In this document: one piece after another, positions 1-8,613 of the stretch
How positions within the stretch are numbered: the stretch's first letter is position 1
How the letters are laid out: each line of letters starts with the position of its first letter
Assembly (NCBI GenBank): GCA_000179315.1
Contig: ADZZ01000800.1
Coordinates: 1-57,131 of the forward strand
Direction: 5' to 3'
Origin: a delta proteobacterium NaphS2
Lineage (GTDB): Bacteria; Desulfobacterota; DSM-4660; Desulfatiglandales; Desulfatiglandaceae
DNA length: 57,131 nt
The notes under the pieces: generated by a model
Database searches by the model: none
What the model was told of the DNA's origin: nothing
Seen by the model: only the letters and a program-made list of their open reading frames with translations
Translations under genes and position numbers: made by a program

Positions 1-1967
1 ATATCTGTTTCCTGGACTATCGACTGGGTGCGCATACCGGTTTGGAGATTCTAAAGCAGGTTTTTTCCATAGGTTTTGACGCACCCATTATATTTCTGAC
101 GGGATACGGGGATTATGCAACAGATGTCCAGGCCATGAAATCGGGTGCATCCGACTACTTGATAAAAGGTGAATTTGATGGCGCGCTACTGGAACGGGTG
201 ATACGGTACTCCCTATCCAGGGATCGGTTAAAACGCGATCTGAAAAAGGCGTATGACGAACTGGAAACCCGTGTGGAAGAGAGAACACGGCAGCTTGCCG
301 AGGCCAATAATGAGCTGCTGAAGGAGAACAATATCCGCAGTGCCGTTGAAAAGGAGTTGAAGGAATCCAAGCGTCTGCTTGATGGCATTATCTCCGCGGT
401 TCCGGATATCGTATACCGACTTGACGAAAACGGAAAGGTCACCTTTCTAAGTGAAGCAGTCAAGGAATATGGCTATTCTCCAGAGGAGCTGAATGGCGGG
501 TTTCTGTCTGATCTCGTTCATCCGGAGGACAGGAAGAGGATATATTATCACATTCGCGAGAGAAGGACCGGGGTCAGAAGTACGAAAGGGGTGGAGCTGA
601 AACTGCTAAGAAAAGATTTGAACGAATCGACACAGGATGGAGATTCTCTTTTGCTGAACAAGGAACCGGTTTTTCTTTTGAGTGCACGGGGGCTTTACGA
701 GACCGACGAACTCGGTACCAGGATATTTATCGGTAGCCAGGGAATATTAAGGGATATCACGCCTCTCAAACAGGAAGAAGAGGCGAGACGAAAACTGCAA
801 ATGCAACTTCGGCGGGCCGAGAAATTGAAAACCATCGGCCTGCTTTCGGGCGGAATGGCCCATGATTACAATAATCTTTTGACCGCGGTCCTCGGAAATA
901 TCAACCTTGCCCAGACCGGTGTGGAAACGGGCAGAAAAATCCATTCTTACCTTGTTGCGGCAGAGGCCGCCACCCTGCAGGCTGCAGCGCTCACCCGCAA
1001 ATTTATTACATTCAGTGAGGGCGGTAGTCCCGTCAAAAGGGAACAGAATATTTCCCATGTCCTGAAAAAGGCCTGTGAATCCATTGTGTCAGCATCCCCC
1101 TTGAATTATGAACTGTCTTTCCCTGAAGAGCAATTGACGGTTGAAATCGATGAAAACCAGATGGTTGTCGCCATTGAAGGTATTTTGCAGAACGCTGTGG
1201 AAGCAATGCCCGAAGGGGGCGTGATTGAAGTGAAAACTGAAAAATTCGCCTACCCCGATGATACGCCGGATATTTTATTGGCCCTAAAGATAGGAAAGTA
1301 TGTGAAGGTTTCAATTCGGGACCATGGCTGCGGTATCCCGAAGGAGTCTCTTCCTCACATCTTTGATCCGTATTTTACGACAAAGGAAATGGGCCCCCGG
1401 AAAGGATTGGGAATGGGGCTTTCCATTGTTCATTCCATCATTGAAAAGCATGGCGGGAATATTTTTGCGGAATCCGAAGTGGGGAAGGGGACAACCTTTG
1501 AAATCTACATTCCGGCCAAGATCCAGGTACGGGAATCGGATCCCCATGCTGCACATTCGTTTTCCATATCCAAGGGAAAGATACTGGTGATGGACGATGA
1601 AAGGTTGCTGAGAATTGTTGTCGGCAGCATGCTGAAGAAATTGGGATACGAGGTCAAGTTGACAAAAGACGGTTCGGAGGCGCTCGCCAGTTACGAAGAT
1701 GCCCTGAATGAAAAAAAGGGCTTTGAGGCTGTTTTGCTGGATTTGACGGTGCCGGGGGGTATGGGCGGAAAGGAGACCATTCGAAAACTGAAAAAAATGG
1801 ATCCGAATGTAAAGGCCATTGTTTCGTCGGGATACTCTCACGATGCCATCATGAAAGAGTACGCTAAGTTCGGTTTTAGAGGCGTTCTTCCAAAGCCCTT
1901 CGATATGAAGCAATTAAAAAAGGCTCTGTTGAACGTGACCTCCACCCCTCCCAGGGATGTTCCGTAA
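1..1967 (+). CDS. Hybrid sensor histidine kinase/response regulator (5' truncated by window edge)
   Basis: The reading frame is open to the window edge, so the N-terminus lies outside. The first codons encode the phosphoacceptor strand of a receiver domain (CFLDYRLG, Asp codon 15-17), continuing with FLTGYG and the conserved Lys in LIKGEF. A coiled coil (about nt 230-380) and a PAS domain (380-780) follow. The HisKA H-box is AHDYNN (His codon 861-863). The ATPase part shows an N-box (NAVEAMPEGG), G1 (DHGCGIP), an F-box (FDPYFTTK) and G2 (GLGMGLS). A second receiver (about 1575-1960) carries its Asp in LLDLTVPGG (codon 1740-1742) and its Lys in PKPF. The arrangement receiver-PAS-kinase-receiver with no DNA-binding domain suggests a cytoplasmic phosphorelay protein. 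The signal and the target are unknown. Confidence 0.93.
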   Translation, partial: ICFLDYRLGAHTGLEILKQVFSIGFDAPIIFLTGYGDYATDVQAMKSGASDYLIKGEFDGALLERVIRYSLSRDRLKRDLKKAYDELETRVEERTRQLAEANNELLKENNIRSAVEKELKESKRLLDGIISAVPDIVYRLDENGKVTFLSEAVKEYGYSPEELNGGFLSDLVHPEDRKRIYYHIRERRTGVRSTKGVELKLLRKDLNESTQDGDSLLLNKEPVFLLSARGLYETDELGTRIFIGSQGILRDITPLKQEEEARRKLQMQLRRAEKLKTIGLLSGGMAHDYNNLLTAVLGNINLAQTGVETGRKIHSYLVAAEAATLQAAALTRKFITFSEGGSPVKREQNISHVLKKACESIVSASPLNYELSFPEEQLTVEIDENQMVVAIEGILQNAVEAMPEGGVIEVKTEKFAYPDDTPDILLALKIGKYVKVSIRDHGCGIPKESLPHIFDPYFTTKEMGPRKGLGMGLSIVHSIIEKHGGNIFAESEVGKGTTFEIYIPAKIQVRESDPHAAHSFSISKGKILVMDDERLLRIVVGSMLKKLGYEVKLTKDGSEALASYEDALNEKKGFEAVLLDLTVPGGMGGKETIRKLKKMDPNVKAIVSSGYSHDAIMKEYAKFGFRGVLPKPFDMKQLKKALLNVTSTPPRDVP

Positions 1968-2089
1968 GTTGCTGAATTGGCCCAAAGGTCGAATAGAGGC
2001 CGAAATAGGAGCCGTCAATGATACCGACAACCGTACCAACGCCTTCGGAGGCAAGGATTCCGGAAACAATACCGCCGCCTTTGATGGTC

Positions 2090-2330
2090 TCAATTTTGGG
2101 GGAAATTATTTGAAATTTCGGGATGTTCATGATGATCAGTTTTTTTTGATTTCTTATGGTCCAGGTAAAATCTGAAGACCTCCTCACTGGTTTTGAGGGG
2201 GGTGTAGCCGAATTCCTCTTTCAGCTTCCGGTTGCTCAGGACAGGCCGGTATTTCAGGAAGATCACCTGCTCCGGACAATAGGGTGGCAGGTTGTCGTCC
2301 AACAGTTCAAAGAGCGGGTTCATAGGTGCA
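2090..2330 (-). pseudogene. C-terminal remnant of an NAD-dependent epimerase/dehydratase
   Basis: The minus-strand frame encodes a block that reads like the C-terminal end of extended SDR epimerases: a KYRPVLSNRKLKEEFGY substrate-lid segment followed by TPLKTSEEVFRFYLDHKK and a charged tail. The NAD-binding Rossmann part is missing. Upstream on the minus strand, at about 2338, the frame runs into antisense of an unrelated reductase fragment, so the open frame to 2458 is a chimaera. I read this as a truncated gene left by recombination. The family assignment rests on motif memory and is moderate. Confidence 0.5.
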
Positions 2331-2337
2331 CTTACAC

Positions 2338-2733
2338 CCCGAAACAGGCTATATATAAGGGCAAGGTACCGGAGGTATATGCTATCGGGGACTGTCTTGC
2401 GCCGCGCAAGATAGGAAATGCAATGAACGAGGGCTTTTTCAGGGCAAACACCATCCATGCCTATCCTATCAAAACAGGTTCGCCTGATTTGCAGCAGACA
2501 TATGCTGCGGCCTACCCTCGTGAAGGTCTATGTAGTTCAAAGCCGCTTACTCATGTGGTACGAGCACTCCAGATGCGCTCCAGACTAGGGCAACGCCGTG
2601 CTTTATCAAAAAAATACTTAAACTCAATTTGAGTCCTATGGTAATATGATATAAATACGGTCAATCTAGGGCACCAACTGCAACCTGTGTCAATCGGATA
2701 GGCATGACACCATCTAGCCACAGCGTATTGAAA
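2338..2733 (+). pseudogene. 3'-end remnant of OYE-type flavin reductase, split by a MITE-like insertion
   Basis: From 2338 the sequence nearly repeats the 3' end of the OYE-type reductase at 24651-26594. It encodes GKVPEVYAIGDCLAPRKIG and the following residues up to FFRANTI. The match runs 2338-2455, is interrupted by a 251-bp insertion, and resumes at 2707-2733 (through the stop codon and TAGCCACAGCGTATTGAAA). The corresponding intact stretch is 26466-26610. The fragment also has a small internal deletion near 2355. It lies just upstream of the molybdenum hydroxylase operon, which suggests that an OYE reductase gene once preceded that operon, or that recombination occurred here. Confidence 0.85.
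2456..2706. mobile_element. MITE-like non-autonomous element, 251 bp, with 8-bp target duplication
   Basis: The ends are a perfect 11-bp inverted repeat, CATGCCTATCC at 2456-2466 and GGATAGGCATG at 2696-2706, with weaker similarity continuing inward to an ACAGGTT block. The flanks are an 8-bp direct repeat, ACACCATC, at 2448-2455 and 2707-2714. The paralogous copy at 26584-26591 has ACACAATC without the insert, which acts as an empty site. No coding frame spans the element, so it must have been mobilised in trans. The CATGCC terminus recalls some IS4-family ends (from memory, not searched). Confidence 0.85.
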
Positions 2734-2747
2734 ACGGAGGTAGTTTT

Positions 2748-3245
2748 ATGAAACAGGATAAAATTCGTCTCACTGTAAACGGTAGTTCTCACGACTTGTC
2801 GATCGGGGTCAATCTCGGGGAGATTGCGCCATCCGAAACACTGGTGCATACCTTGCGAGAGACCCTGGGGCTTACCGGGGCCAAAGAATCGTGCGATCAT
2901 GGGGCTTGCGGATGCTGCACGGTCATCATGGATGGTCAGGCAGTTCCTTCGTGCATGGTGCTGACCGTGGAATGCCATGGGAAGGAAATCACGACCATCG
3001 AAGGCCTGCAAGATCCGGAGACAGAGGCACTGGATCCGCTGCAGCAGTCCTTTATCGACAACATGGCTTTCCAGTGCGGCTACTGCACGCCGGGTATCAT
3101 CATGACGTCCAAGGCCCTGCTGGAAAAGAATCCCCGGCCCGACGAGGAGGAGATAAAAGAGGCCCTGGCCGGAAACTTCTGTAGGTGTATCAGCCAGTAT
3201 CAGGTCATCGAAGCAGTCAAACAGGCTGCAAAGAACGGGAGGTAG
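2748..3245 (+). CDS. Molybdenum hydroxylase [2Fe-2S] subunit (CoxS/HcrC-like)
   Basis: This 165-aa protein is the small iron-sulfur subunit of a xanthine dehydrogenase-family enzyme. It passes electrons from the molybdenum centre to the FAD subunit. The N-terminal plant-type ferredoxin half holds CDHGACGCCTV and a further Cys in VPSC. The C-terminal four-helix half holds CGYCTPG and CRC, the ligands of the second cluster. The length is normal for the family. An ideal ribosome site (GGAGGT) lies 7 bases before the ATG. It is first in an operon with the molybdenum subunit (5 bases downstream) and a fused FAD subunit. The recombined DNA directly upstream means the original promoter may have been lost or replaced. 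Confidence 0.95.
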   Translation: MKQDKIRLTVNGSSHDLSIGVNLGEIAPSETLVHTLRETLGLTGAKESCDHGACGCCTVIMDGQAVPSCMVLTVECHGKEITTIEGLQDPETEALDPLQQSFIDNMAFQCGYCTPGIIMTSKALLEKNPRPDEEEIKEALAGNFCRCISQYQVIEAVKQAAKNGR

Positions 3246-3250
3246 CGGAT

Positions 3251-5518
3251 ATGGCCAATGCGTACAGATACCTCGGAAAGAACCTGCCGCGTAAGGATGC
3301 GACGGACATCGTAACCGGCAGGGCCACATTTCTCGATGACTTTAAGCCCGCGGGGATGCTCTATGGCAAGGCCCTGAGAAGTCCTCATCCCCATGCACTC
3401 ATCACGCACATTGATGTAAGCGAGGCCAGACAGTTGCCCAACGTCCATGCCGTTCTCACCCATAAGGATGTTCCGCCGGAATGGCTGACAGGCCTGCCCA
3501 ATCACAGGGCGGTCCTGGACCGCAAGGTGCGTCATGTGGGTGACGGCGTGGCCCTGGTGGCGGCGAAGACCCCGGAAATCGCCCTGAAGGCCCTCAGGCT
3601 GATCAAGGTCGAATATGAAGTGCTGCAGCCGGTTTTTGATGTGGATGAAGCGGTCAAGCCCGGTGCGCCTCAGCTTTACGAGCAATTTCCCGGGAATGAA
3701 TTCACCCCCGGCTGTCCGGTTTTCAGCCCGGAGCCTTTCAATCATGTGAAAAGAGGAAATATCGAAGAGGGATTTAAGGAAGCCGACTTCGTGGTTGAAG
3801 GGACTTATGGTTACGAGAAATTCCCCTGCCCCTTGCCTCCCGAGTCGCCGGCGATCATTGCCAGGTGGGACACGCCTACGGACGTGACCATATGGGCGAC
3901 AACCCAGAGCCCGACCATGCTCAAACTGATCATGGAAACAAAAATGGGCGACACAAACATCCGCTGCATCTCTTTCAACGTGGGAGGCAGTTACGGCAAC
4001 AAACAGACCGTCCCCATGCCGGTCTTCTATGCCGCGGCACTGGCCAAGGCGGCAAACCGGCCGGTCAAGTTTTCTCTCAGCAAAGCAGAACAGCTATTAA
4101 CGTATGATCTCAGGCTTTCCAACAGGGTCCATGCCAAGATAGGCGTAAGAAAAGACGGAAGCGTAAGCGCCGTTCAGGGTGAGTGGCTGGTCGATACAGG
4201 GGTTTCATCCGACCTCGGACAGGGGCAGATTGCCGTCGGCCTGGGCGAGGCCCAGGTGATGATGGCCAAGTGTAAGAACTGGGACCTGGAGGGCAGACTT
4301 ATCGCCACCAACCGCAGCGCTTCGGGCATCTGCAGGGGATTTGGCGGTCAGGAGTTGAAGAGTGCCTTGATTCCCCTTTGGGGACAGGCCATGAAGAAGG
4401 GGCATCTCGATCCGGTGGAGTGTTTCAAGAAGAATTTCGTTCAGCCCGGCGACGGCTACTTCTGGAGGGATGGTAAATGGTGGGTCTGCCGGGAGGTGGA
4501 CTATGTCAAAACAATGGAAGAGACCGCCAAAAAGTTCGGATGGCGTGAAAAGTGGAAGGGCTGGAATACGCCCACGTCCGTCAACGGCACCAAAGCCGTT
4601 GGCGTGGGGGTTGGCGTACATGGCAATGCCGATGCCGGAGAGGATGAGTCCGAGGCCTACGTCAGGCTGGATCCGTTCGGGAACGCCATATTGCAGTGTT
4701 GCGTCGCAGAGTCGGGAATGGGACAAAGAAACAGTCTGTGCAAGATGGTGGCGGAAATCGTGCAGGTCCCCTTGGAAAGCGTCCGTATCACGCCTTCCGA
4801 TACCCTGGTGAATCCCTTTGATTTCGGACTTGCCGGATCCAGGGGGTCGCGCGCCATTGGAAGCGCCTGCACACGGGCCGCAAGCGATGCCATCAGGCAG
4901 TTGCTGGAGCGCGCCGCCCCGGTGCTGAAGGTAACGCCCGAGGAACTGGCCACGAAGGACGGCATGATATTCGTCAAGAATAACCCGGAAATAACCATAC
5001 CCTGGATCGCCGTTATGGGCCCCATGAACACCATTACGGGCATGGGGCATTATGAGGCGGACTACAGCATGCCCAATTTTATGATTTTTTTTGTGGAAGT
5101 GGAAGTTGACCTGGAAACCGGGCAGGTCGAGATATTGAACATCGCTGAAGGCACTGATGTGGGCCGGATCATCGATCCCCTTAACTTGAAGATGCAGTTC
5201 CACGGCGCCTTTGGATCCGCCGGGGTGGATTCGGCAATCTATGAGGAGAGCATACTCGATACGGAGACCGGCAGGATCATGACCGGCAATATGATCGATT
5301 ACAAATGGCGGCCCTTCACTGATTTTCCCCCTTTCGATACAGTGGTCCTTGAGTCGGAGTTCGACACCCATGTTTTCAAGGCCATCGGTGTTGGCGAGAT
5401 CACGGGCGCGCCTGCACCCGGTGCGATTCTGATGGCGATTTCCAATGCCGTCGGCGTCGACATCATGGATTACCCGGCCACACCCGCCGTTATTCTCAAA
5501 ACGCTGGGAAAGTCATAA
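3251..5518 (+). CDS. Molybdenum hydroxylase large subunit (CoxL/XdhB-like)
   Basis: This 755-aa molybdopterin-binding catalytic subunit belongs to the xanthine dehydrogenase / 4-hydroxybenzoyl-CoA reductase family. I start it at ATG 3251, preceded by GGGAGGT, although the frame is open from 3185. It begins with the typical YLGKNLPRKDATDIVTGRA segment. The usual GGFGGK cofactor loop reads GGSYGNK (about residue 245), an unusual variant. A GVGE motif near residue 716 carries the expected catalytic Glu. There is no AYxCSFR loop, so it is not a CO dehydrogenase. The substrate cannot be read from sequence; an N-heterocycle, an aldehyde or an aryl-CoA is possible. Confidence 0.93.
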   Translation: MANAYRYLGKNLPRKDATDIVTGRATFLDDFKPAGMLYGKALRSPHPHALITHIDVSEARQLPNVHAVLTHKDVPPEWLTGLPNHRAVLDRKVRHVGDGVALVAAKTPEIALKALRLIKVEYEVLQPVFDVDEAVKPGAPQLYEQFPGNEFTPGCPVFSPEPFNHVKRGNIEEGFKEADFVVEGTYGYEKFPCPLPPESPAIIARWDTPTDVTIWATTQSPTMLKLIMETKMGDTNIRCISFNVGGSYGNKQTVPMPVFYAAALAKAANRPVKFSLSKAEQLLTYDLRLSNRVHAKIGVRKDGSVSAVQGEWLVDTGVSSDLGQGQIAVGLGEAQVMMAKCKNWDLEGRLIATNRSASGICRGFGGQELKSALIPLWGQAMKKGHLDPVECFKKNFVQPGDGYFWRDGKWWVCREVDYVKTMEETAKKFGWREKWKGWNTPTSVNGTKAVGVGVGVHGNADAGEDESEAYVRLDPFGNAILQCCVAESGMGQRNSLCKMVAEIVQVPLESVRITPSDTLVNPFDFGLAGSRGSRAIGSACTRAASDAIRQLLERAAPVLKVTPEELATKDGMIFVKNNPEITIPWIAVMGPMNTITGMGHYEADYSMPNFMIFFVEVEVDLETGQVEILNIAEGTDVGRIIDPLNLKMQFHGAFGSAGVDSAIYEESILDTETGRIMTGNMIDYKWRPFTDFPPFDTVVLESEFDTHVFKAIGVGEITGAPAPGAILMAISNAVGVDIMDYPATPAVILKTLGKS

Positions 5519-5532
5519 AGGAGGAATGAAGA

Positions 5533-7896
5533 ATGCAATATTTCGACCATGTCAATGCCAGAACACTTCGGGAGGCCGCCGATTACCTTCGTTCCTCAAA
5601 GGGAAGCGCCAAGGCCATGGCCGGGGGTACCGACCTGTTGGGCGTCTTAAAAGACCGGATTCTCCCACAGTACCCGGAGACGGTTGTCAATCTCAAGACC
5701 ATAGAGGGACTGGAATATATCAAACAGGATCATCAAGGTCTCAAAATCGGCGCGTTGACCAAACTGACGGCTATCGCTGAATCCGATCTTATTCGTGAAA
5801 AATGCCCTTCGCTGGCCCGGGCCGCCGATTCGGTCGCCACGCCGTTGATCCGGAATCTTGCCACCATCGGCGGCAATCTCTGCCAGGACGTGCGCTGTTG
5901 GTATTACCGATACCCTGACGATGTGGGCGGCGCCATGCAGTGCCTTCGGAAAGGCGGCGATCTGTGCTACGCCGTGAGGGGTGAAAACCGCTACAATTCG
6001 ATATTCGGGGGCATGAAAGTTTCCGAGAGTCCTTGCACTGCCCGCTGTCCCAACGGTACGGATATCCCCGGCTATATCAGCAGATTGCGCGCCGGGGATA
6101 TGGTTGGCGCGGCCCGCATCATCATGCGGGTCAATCCGATGCCGGCGATTACCGCACGCGTCTGCGGTTATTTCTGTCAGGAGGGATGCAGCCGGAACGC
6201 CTGCGATGAAAACGTTTCCATCAGCGCCTTGGAGCGCTTTGTGGGAGACTACATTCTGGACCATGTTGACGAATTCTTCACGGCCCCTGAGCAGGAAAGC
6301 GGTAAGCGTGTGGCGATTGTTGGCTCGGGTCCCGGTGGATTGACGGCGGCGTACTACCTCCGTCAGGCCGGACATGCCGTCACGGTGTATGAAAAGATGG
6401 CGGAAGCCGGCGGATTGCTGACCTATGCGATTCCCGCCTATCGGTTGCCCAAGGAATGTGTGGGGCGAACCATGGCCGCTTTTGAAAAGATCGGTATAAC
6501 GTTCCGGCTTAAAACGGAAATCGGCAAGGATATCCGGACGGAAGACCTGGATGAGCAGTATGACAGCATCTTTTTCGACACCGGCGCCTGGAAGCGCCGG
6601 ATCATCGGGATCGAGGGCGAAGAAATGACCACCTTCGGACTTGAGTTCCTGATGGAGGTAAAGCAATGGATGAAAGACAAACCGGGTAGGAACGTGCTGG
6701 TAATCGGTGGCGGCAACGTGGCGGTGGACGTGGCGGTGACTGCCAAGCGCCTGGGTGCGGTCAGCGTGACGATGGTGTGTCTTGAAGCTGAAAAGGAATT
6801 GCCGGCCAGCATTGACGAACTTCGCCGTGCTCGTGAGGAAGGCGTCGTTATTCTCCCGCAGTGGTCACCAACCCGGGTTCTACGGGATGACGACAGGATT
6901 AAAGGGTTGGACCTGGTGCGATGCGAATCTGTTTTTGACCTGGATGGGAAGTTTGCTCCCGTGTTTGACGATACGGTGAAAAAGTCCGTATCGGGAGATT
7001 CGATTTTGGTCGCAGTGGGTCAGCGCACCGATCTTTCATTTCTGGGCAAGGATATTGATTTGGAAACCAAAAACGGGTTGATTGCCGTTGATCCGGAGAG
7101 CCAAATGACCAGTAAGCCTGGTTTGTTCGCGGGCGGGGAAGTGACGAGCGGACCGGCGACCGTGGTGATGGCTTTGAAATCGGGACGCAAGGCCGCGGCG
7201 GCCATGAATGAGTATCTTGGGGTAAAAGCGGCTCATGTGTCCTCCGAAGTCAACGGGTTTCTGGCGTTTGATCCTCAAGGCGTATTAAAATCCGCCCGGG
7301 CGAGACTGCCCGAACGTTTGCCTGCTGATCGTAGCGTTGAAGCCGAAGACACGTCAGGCCTGGAATACGACGAGGCCATGACCGAGGCTGAACGTTGTCT
7401 GAACTGCGGATGCATAGCGGTAAATCCATCGGATATCGCGACGGTACTGTTAGCGCTCGACGCCACCATAAAGACAACAAAGCGAACGTTGACCGCCGAG
7501 GAATTTTTTACGTCGTCGGCGGTTGTAACGAACCTGCTCGATGATGACGAACTCGTTACGGAGATAATGGTGTCCGGACTGGGAAAGGGGCATCGGTCTG
7601 TATACGAAAAGTTCCGGGTGAGGAGCACCATTGATTTTGCGATTGTAAGCGTGGCGTTCGCCTATGAAGTCGGCAATGACAAGATCAAGAATGCCAGGAT
7701 CGCGCTTGGCGGGGTGGCGCCGGTGGCGTTCAGGGCCAGGGAGGTGGAAGATTATCTGAACGGTCGAACGGTGAGCGAGGATGTTGCGGCCGAGGCAGCC
7801 GAGCTTGCCGTCAAGGGGGCGATTCCCCTGGAAAAGAACGGCTACAAGATTCCGGTGCTCAAAACGATGGTGAAACGAGCCGTGCTGAAACGGTAG
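5533..7896 (+). CDS. FAD-binding subunit of molybdenum hydroxylase with inserted GltD-like flavoprotein
   Basis: This 787-aa chimaera is far larger than the usual 290-330 aa FAD subunit. Residues 1-165 are the N-terminal half of a CoxM/HcrB-type subunit (AMAGGTDLLG; RNLATIGGNLCQDVRCWYYR with extra Cys residues at 117, 122, 137 and 145, as in 4-hydroxybenzoyl-CoA reductase beta). Residues 166-625 form a complete GltD/NAPOR-like module: N-terminal Fe-S cysteines (CTARC; CGYFCQEGCSRNAC), an FAD site GSGPGG (264-269), an NAD(P) site GGGN (392-395), FAGGEV, and a CLNCGC motif. Residues 626-787 resume the CoxM fold (AVNPSDIATVLLALDA). The likely role is to link NAD(P)H to the molybdenum enzyme. The ribosome site AAGGAGG fits the start. 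Confidence 0.92.
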   Translation: MQYFDHVNARTLREAADYLRSSKGSAKAMAGGTDLLGVLKDRILPQYPETVVNLKTIEGLEYIKQDHQGLKIGALTKLTAIAESDLIREKCPSLARAADSVATPLIRNLATIGGNLCQDVRCWYYRYPDDVGGAMQCLRKGGDLCYAVRGENRYNSIFGGMKVSESPCTARCPNGTDIPGYISRLRAGDMVGAARIIMRVNPMPAITARVCGYFCQEGCSRNACDENVSISALERFVGDYILDHVDEFFTAPEQESGKRVAIVGSGPGGLTAAYYLRQAGHAVTVYEKMAEAGGLLTYAIPAYRLPKECVGRTMAAFEKIGITFRLKTEIGKDIRTEDLDEQYDSIFFDTGAWKRRIIGIEGEEMTTFGLEFLMEVKQWMKDKPGRNVLVIGGGNVAVDVAVTAKRLGAVSVTMVCLEAEKELPASIDELRRAREEGVVILPQWSPTRVLRDDDRIKGLDLVRCESVFDLDGKFAPVFDDTVKKSVSGDSILVAVGQRTDLSFLGKDIDLETKNGLIAVDPESQMTSKPGLFAGGEVTSGPATVVMALKSGRKAAAAMNEYLGVKAAHVSSEVNGFLAFDPQGVLKSARARLPERLPADRSVEAEDTSGLEYDEAMTEAERCLNCGCIAVNPSDIATVLLALDATIKTTKRTLTAEEFFTSSAVVTNLLDDDELVTEIMVSGLGKGHRSVYEKFRVRSTIDFAIVSVAFAYEVGNDKIKNARIALGGVAPVAFRAREVEDYLNGRTVSEDVAAEAAELAVKGAIPLEKNGYKIPVLKTMVKRAVLKR

Positions 7897-8183
7897 GGCT
7901 AATGGATGGCCGGCCCCTTTTACTGAATATGCAGGCTGATTTGACGCAAGGTCAATGCGGACAACCAGCGAATTGATACTGTTCACATTAATCCAATAGG
8001 CGACGTCTGGGTCGCATCGGCATTTTTGCCTCAAGCGTCAACAAGTTTCCGGTTCAAAGGGCTTGAAAAATGGTTTTTCAGCATCTCTCCAGAGTTGAAT
8101 TTGGGATAAATCATTTTTTCCACAGCCCTAACCTTCGACCGCCCAGAATTCCACCCTATTCCTCGCTCTCTTCAATTGGCTCA
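7897..8183. other. Intergenic spacer without recognisable gene
   Basis: This spacer lies between the molybdenum hydroxylase operon and the lysR remnant. A weak AT-rich hairpin (TGAAAAA-TGG-TTTTTCA) sits near 8065-8082. I see no coding signal on either strand that is not antisense to the preceding gene. It ends where similarity to the downstream lysR locus begins. Confidence 0.5.
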
Positions 8184-8401
8184 TTCACTATGAGTCTAAC
8201 GTCCTCATAAAGTGATCTTCCGGACTCAGCCAGAGTAAGACCCTTGAAAGTCCGGCTGAACAGGCAAAGTCCTGTTTTGTCTTCCAGCGCGTTGACTTGT
8301 TTCATAATCGCCGTAGGAGAGACATATATAATTTTTGCGGCCTTGGAAAAACTGCCACTCTCCGCTACAGCTATAAAAGCCTCTAGTCGCAGACTAATCA
8401 T
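8184..8401 (-). pseudogene. Truncated LysR-family regulator (N-terminal HTH only)
   Basis: The minus-strand frame encodes the LysR winged HTH (RLEAFIAVAESGSFSKAAKI, then SPTAIMKQVNALEDKTGLCL). It is nearly identical to residues 1-70 of the complete regulator at 23085-23969. Similarity stops at 8184 (TTCACTATGAG), after which the frame gains an unrelated tail EPIEESEE and stops at 8156. The effector-binding domain is gone. The start is the ATG at 8401, because the upstream ATG used in the intact copy is followed here by a TAG codon. This is the remnant half of a duplicated divergent lysR/sulfatase control region. Confidence 0.88.
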
Positions 8402-8613
8402 ATGCAGTTCCTACATAAACTTCTAGTTCAATATATTTGAACTTCCCACGCAATCAATGTGTTGTTACAGTTATAGCAAAAATGCGTAACTGAGAAAGGA
8501 GAAGAAAATGCAAGATGTAACGAATACGATGAGGAAAAACGTTATTGTGGTGATGCTGGACAACAGCCTCCAGTTCAACTACCTGGGCTGTTACGGCAAC
8601 GATTGGATCCGAA
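8184..8613. repeat. Duplicated lysR-sulfatase divergent region, copy A
   Basis: This segment (lysR 5' end, intergenic region and first ~35 codons of the sulfatase-like gene) is repeated at 23752-24188 in the same orientation with roughly 90% identity by eye. Copy A keeps most of the sulfatase gene but little of lysR. Copy B keeps the whole lysR but only the first codons of the sulfatase gene. The break points therefore complement each other. Confidence 0.85.

Noticed and set aside
2156-2632. 158-aa plus-strand open frame as a real gene
   Set aside because: It is a chimaera of antisense epimerase DNA, the OYE-gene remnant and the MITE-like element.
4205-5371. Long open frame antisense to the first molybdenum subunit
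   Set aside because: It has no family motifs and its composition follows the high third-position GC of the sense gene. The sense gene is unambiguous.
7450-8034. Minus-strand open frame over the end of the fused FAD subunit
   Set aside because: It has no family match and overlaps a confident gene, and the portion past 7896 has no independent coding signal.
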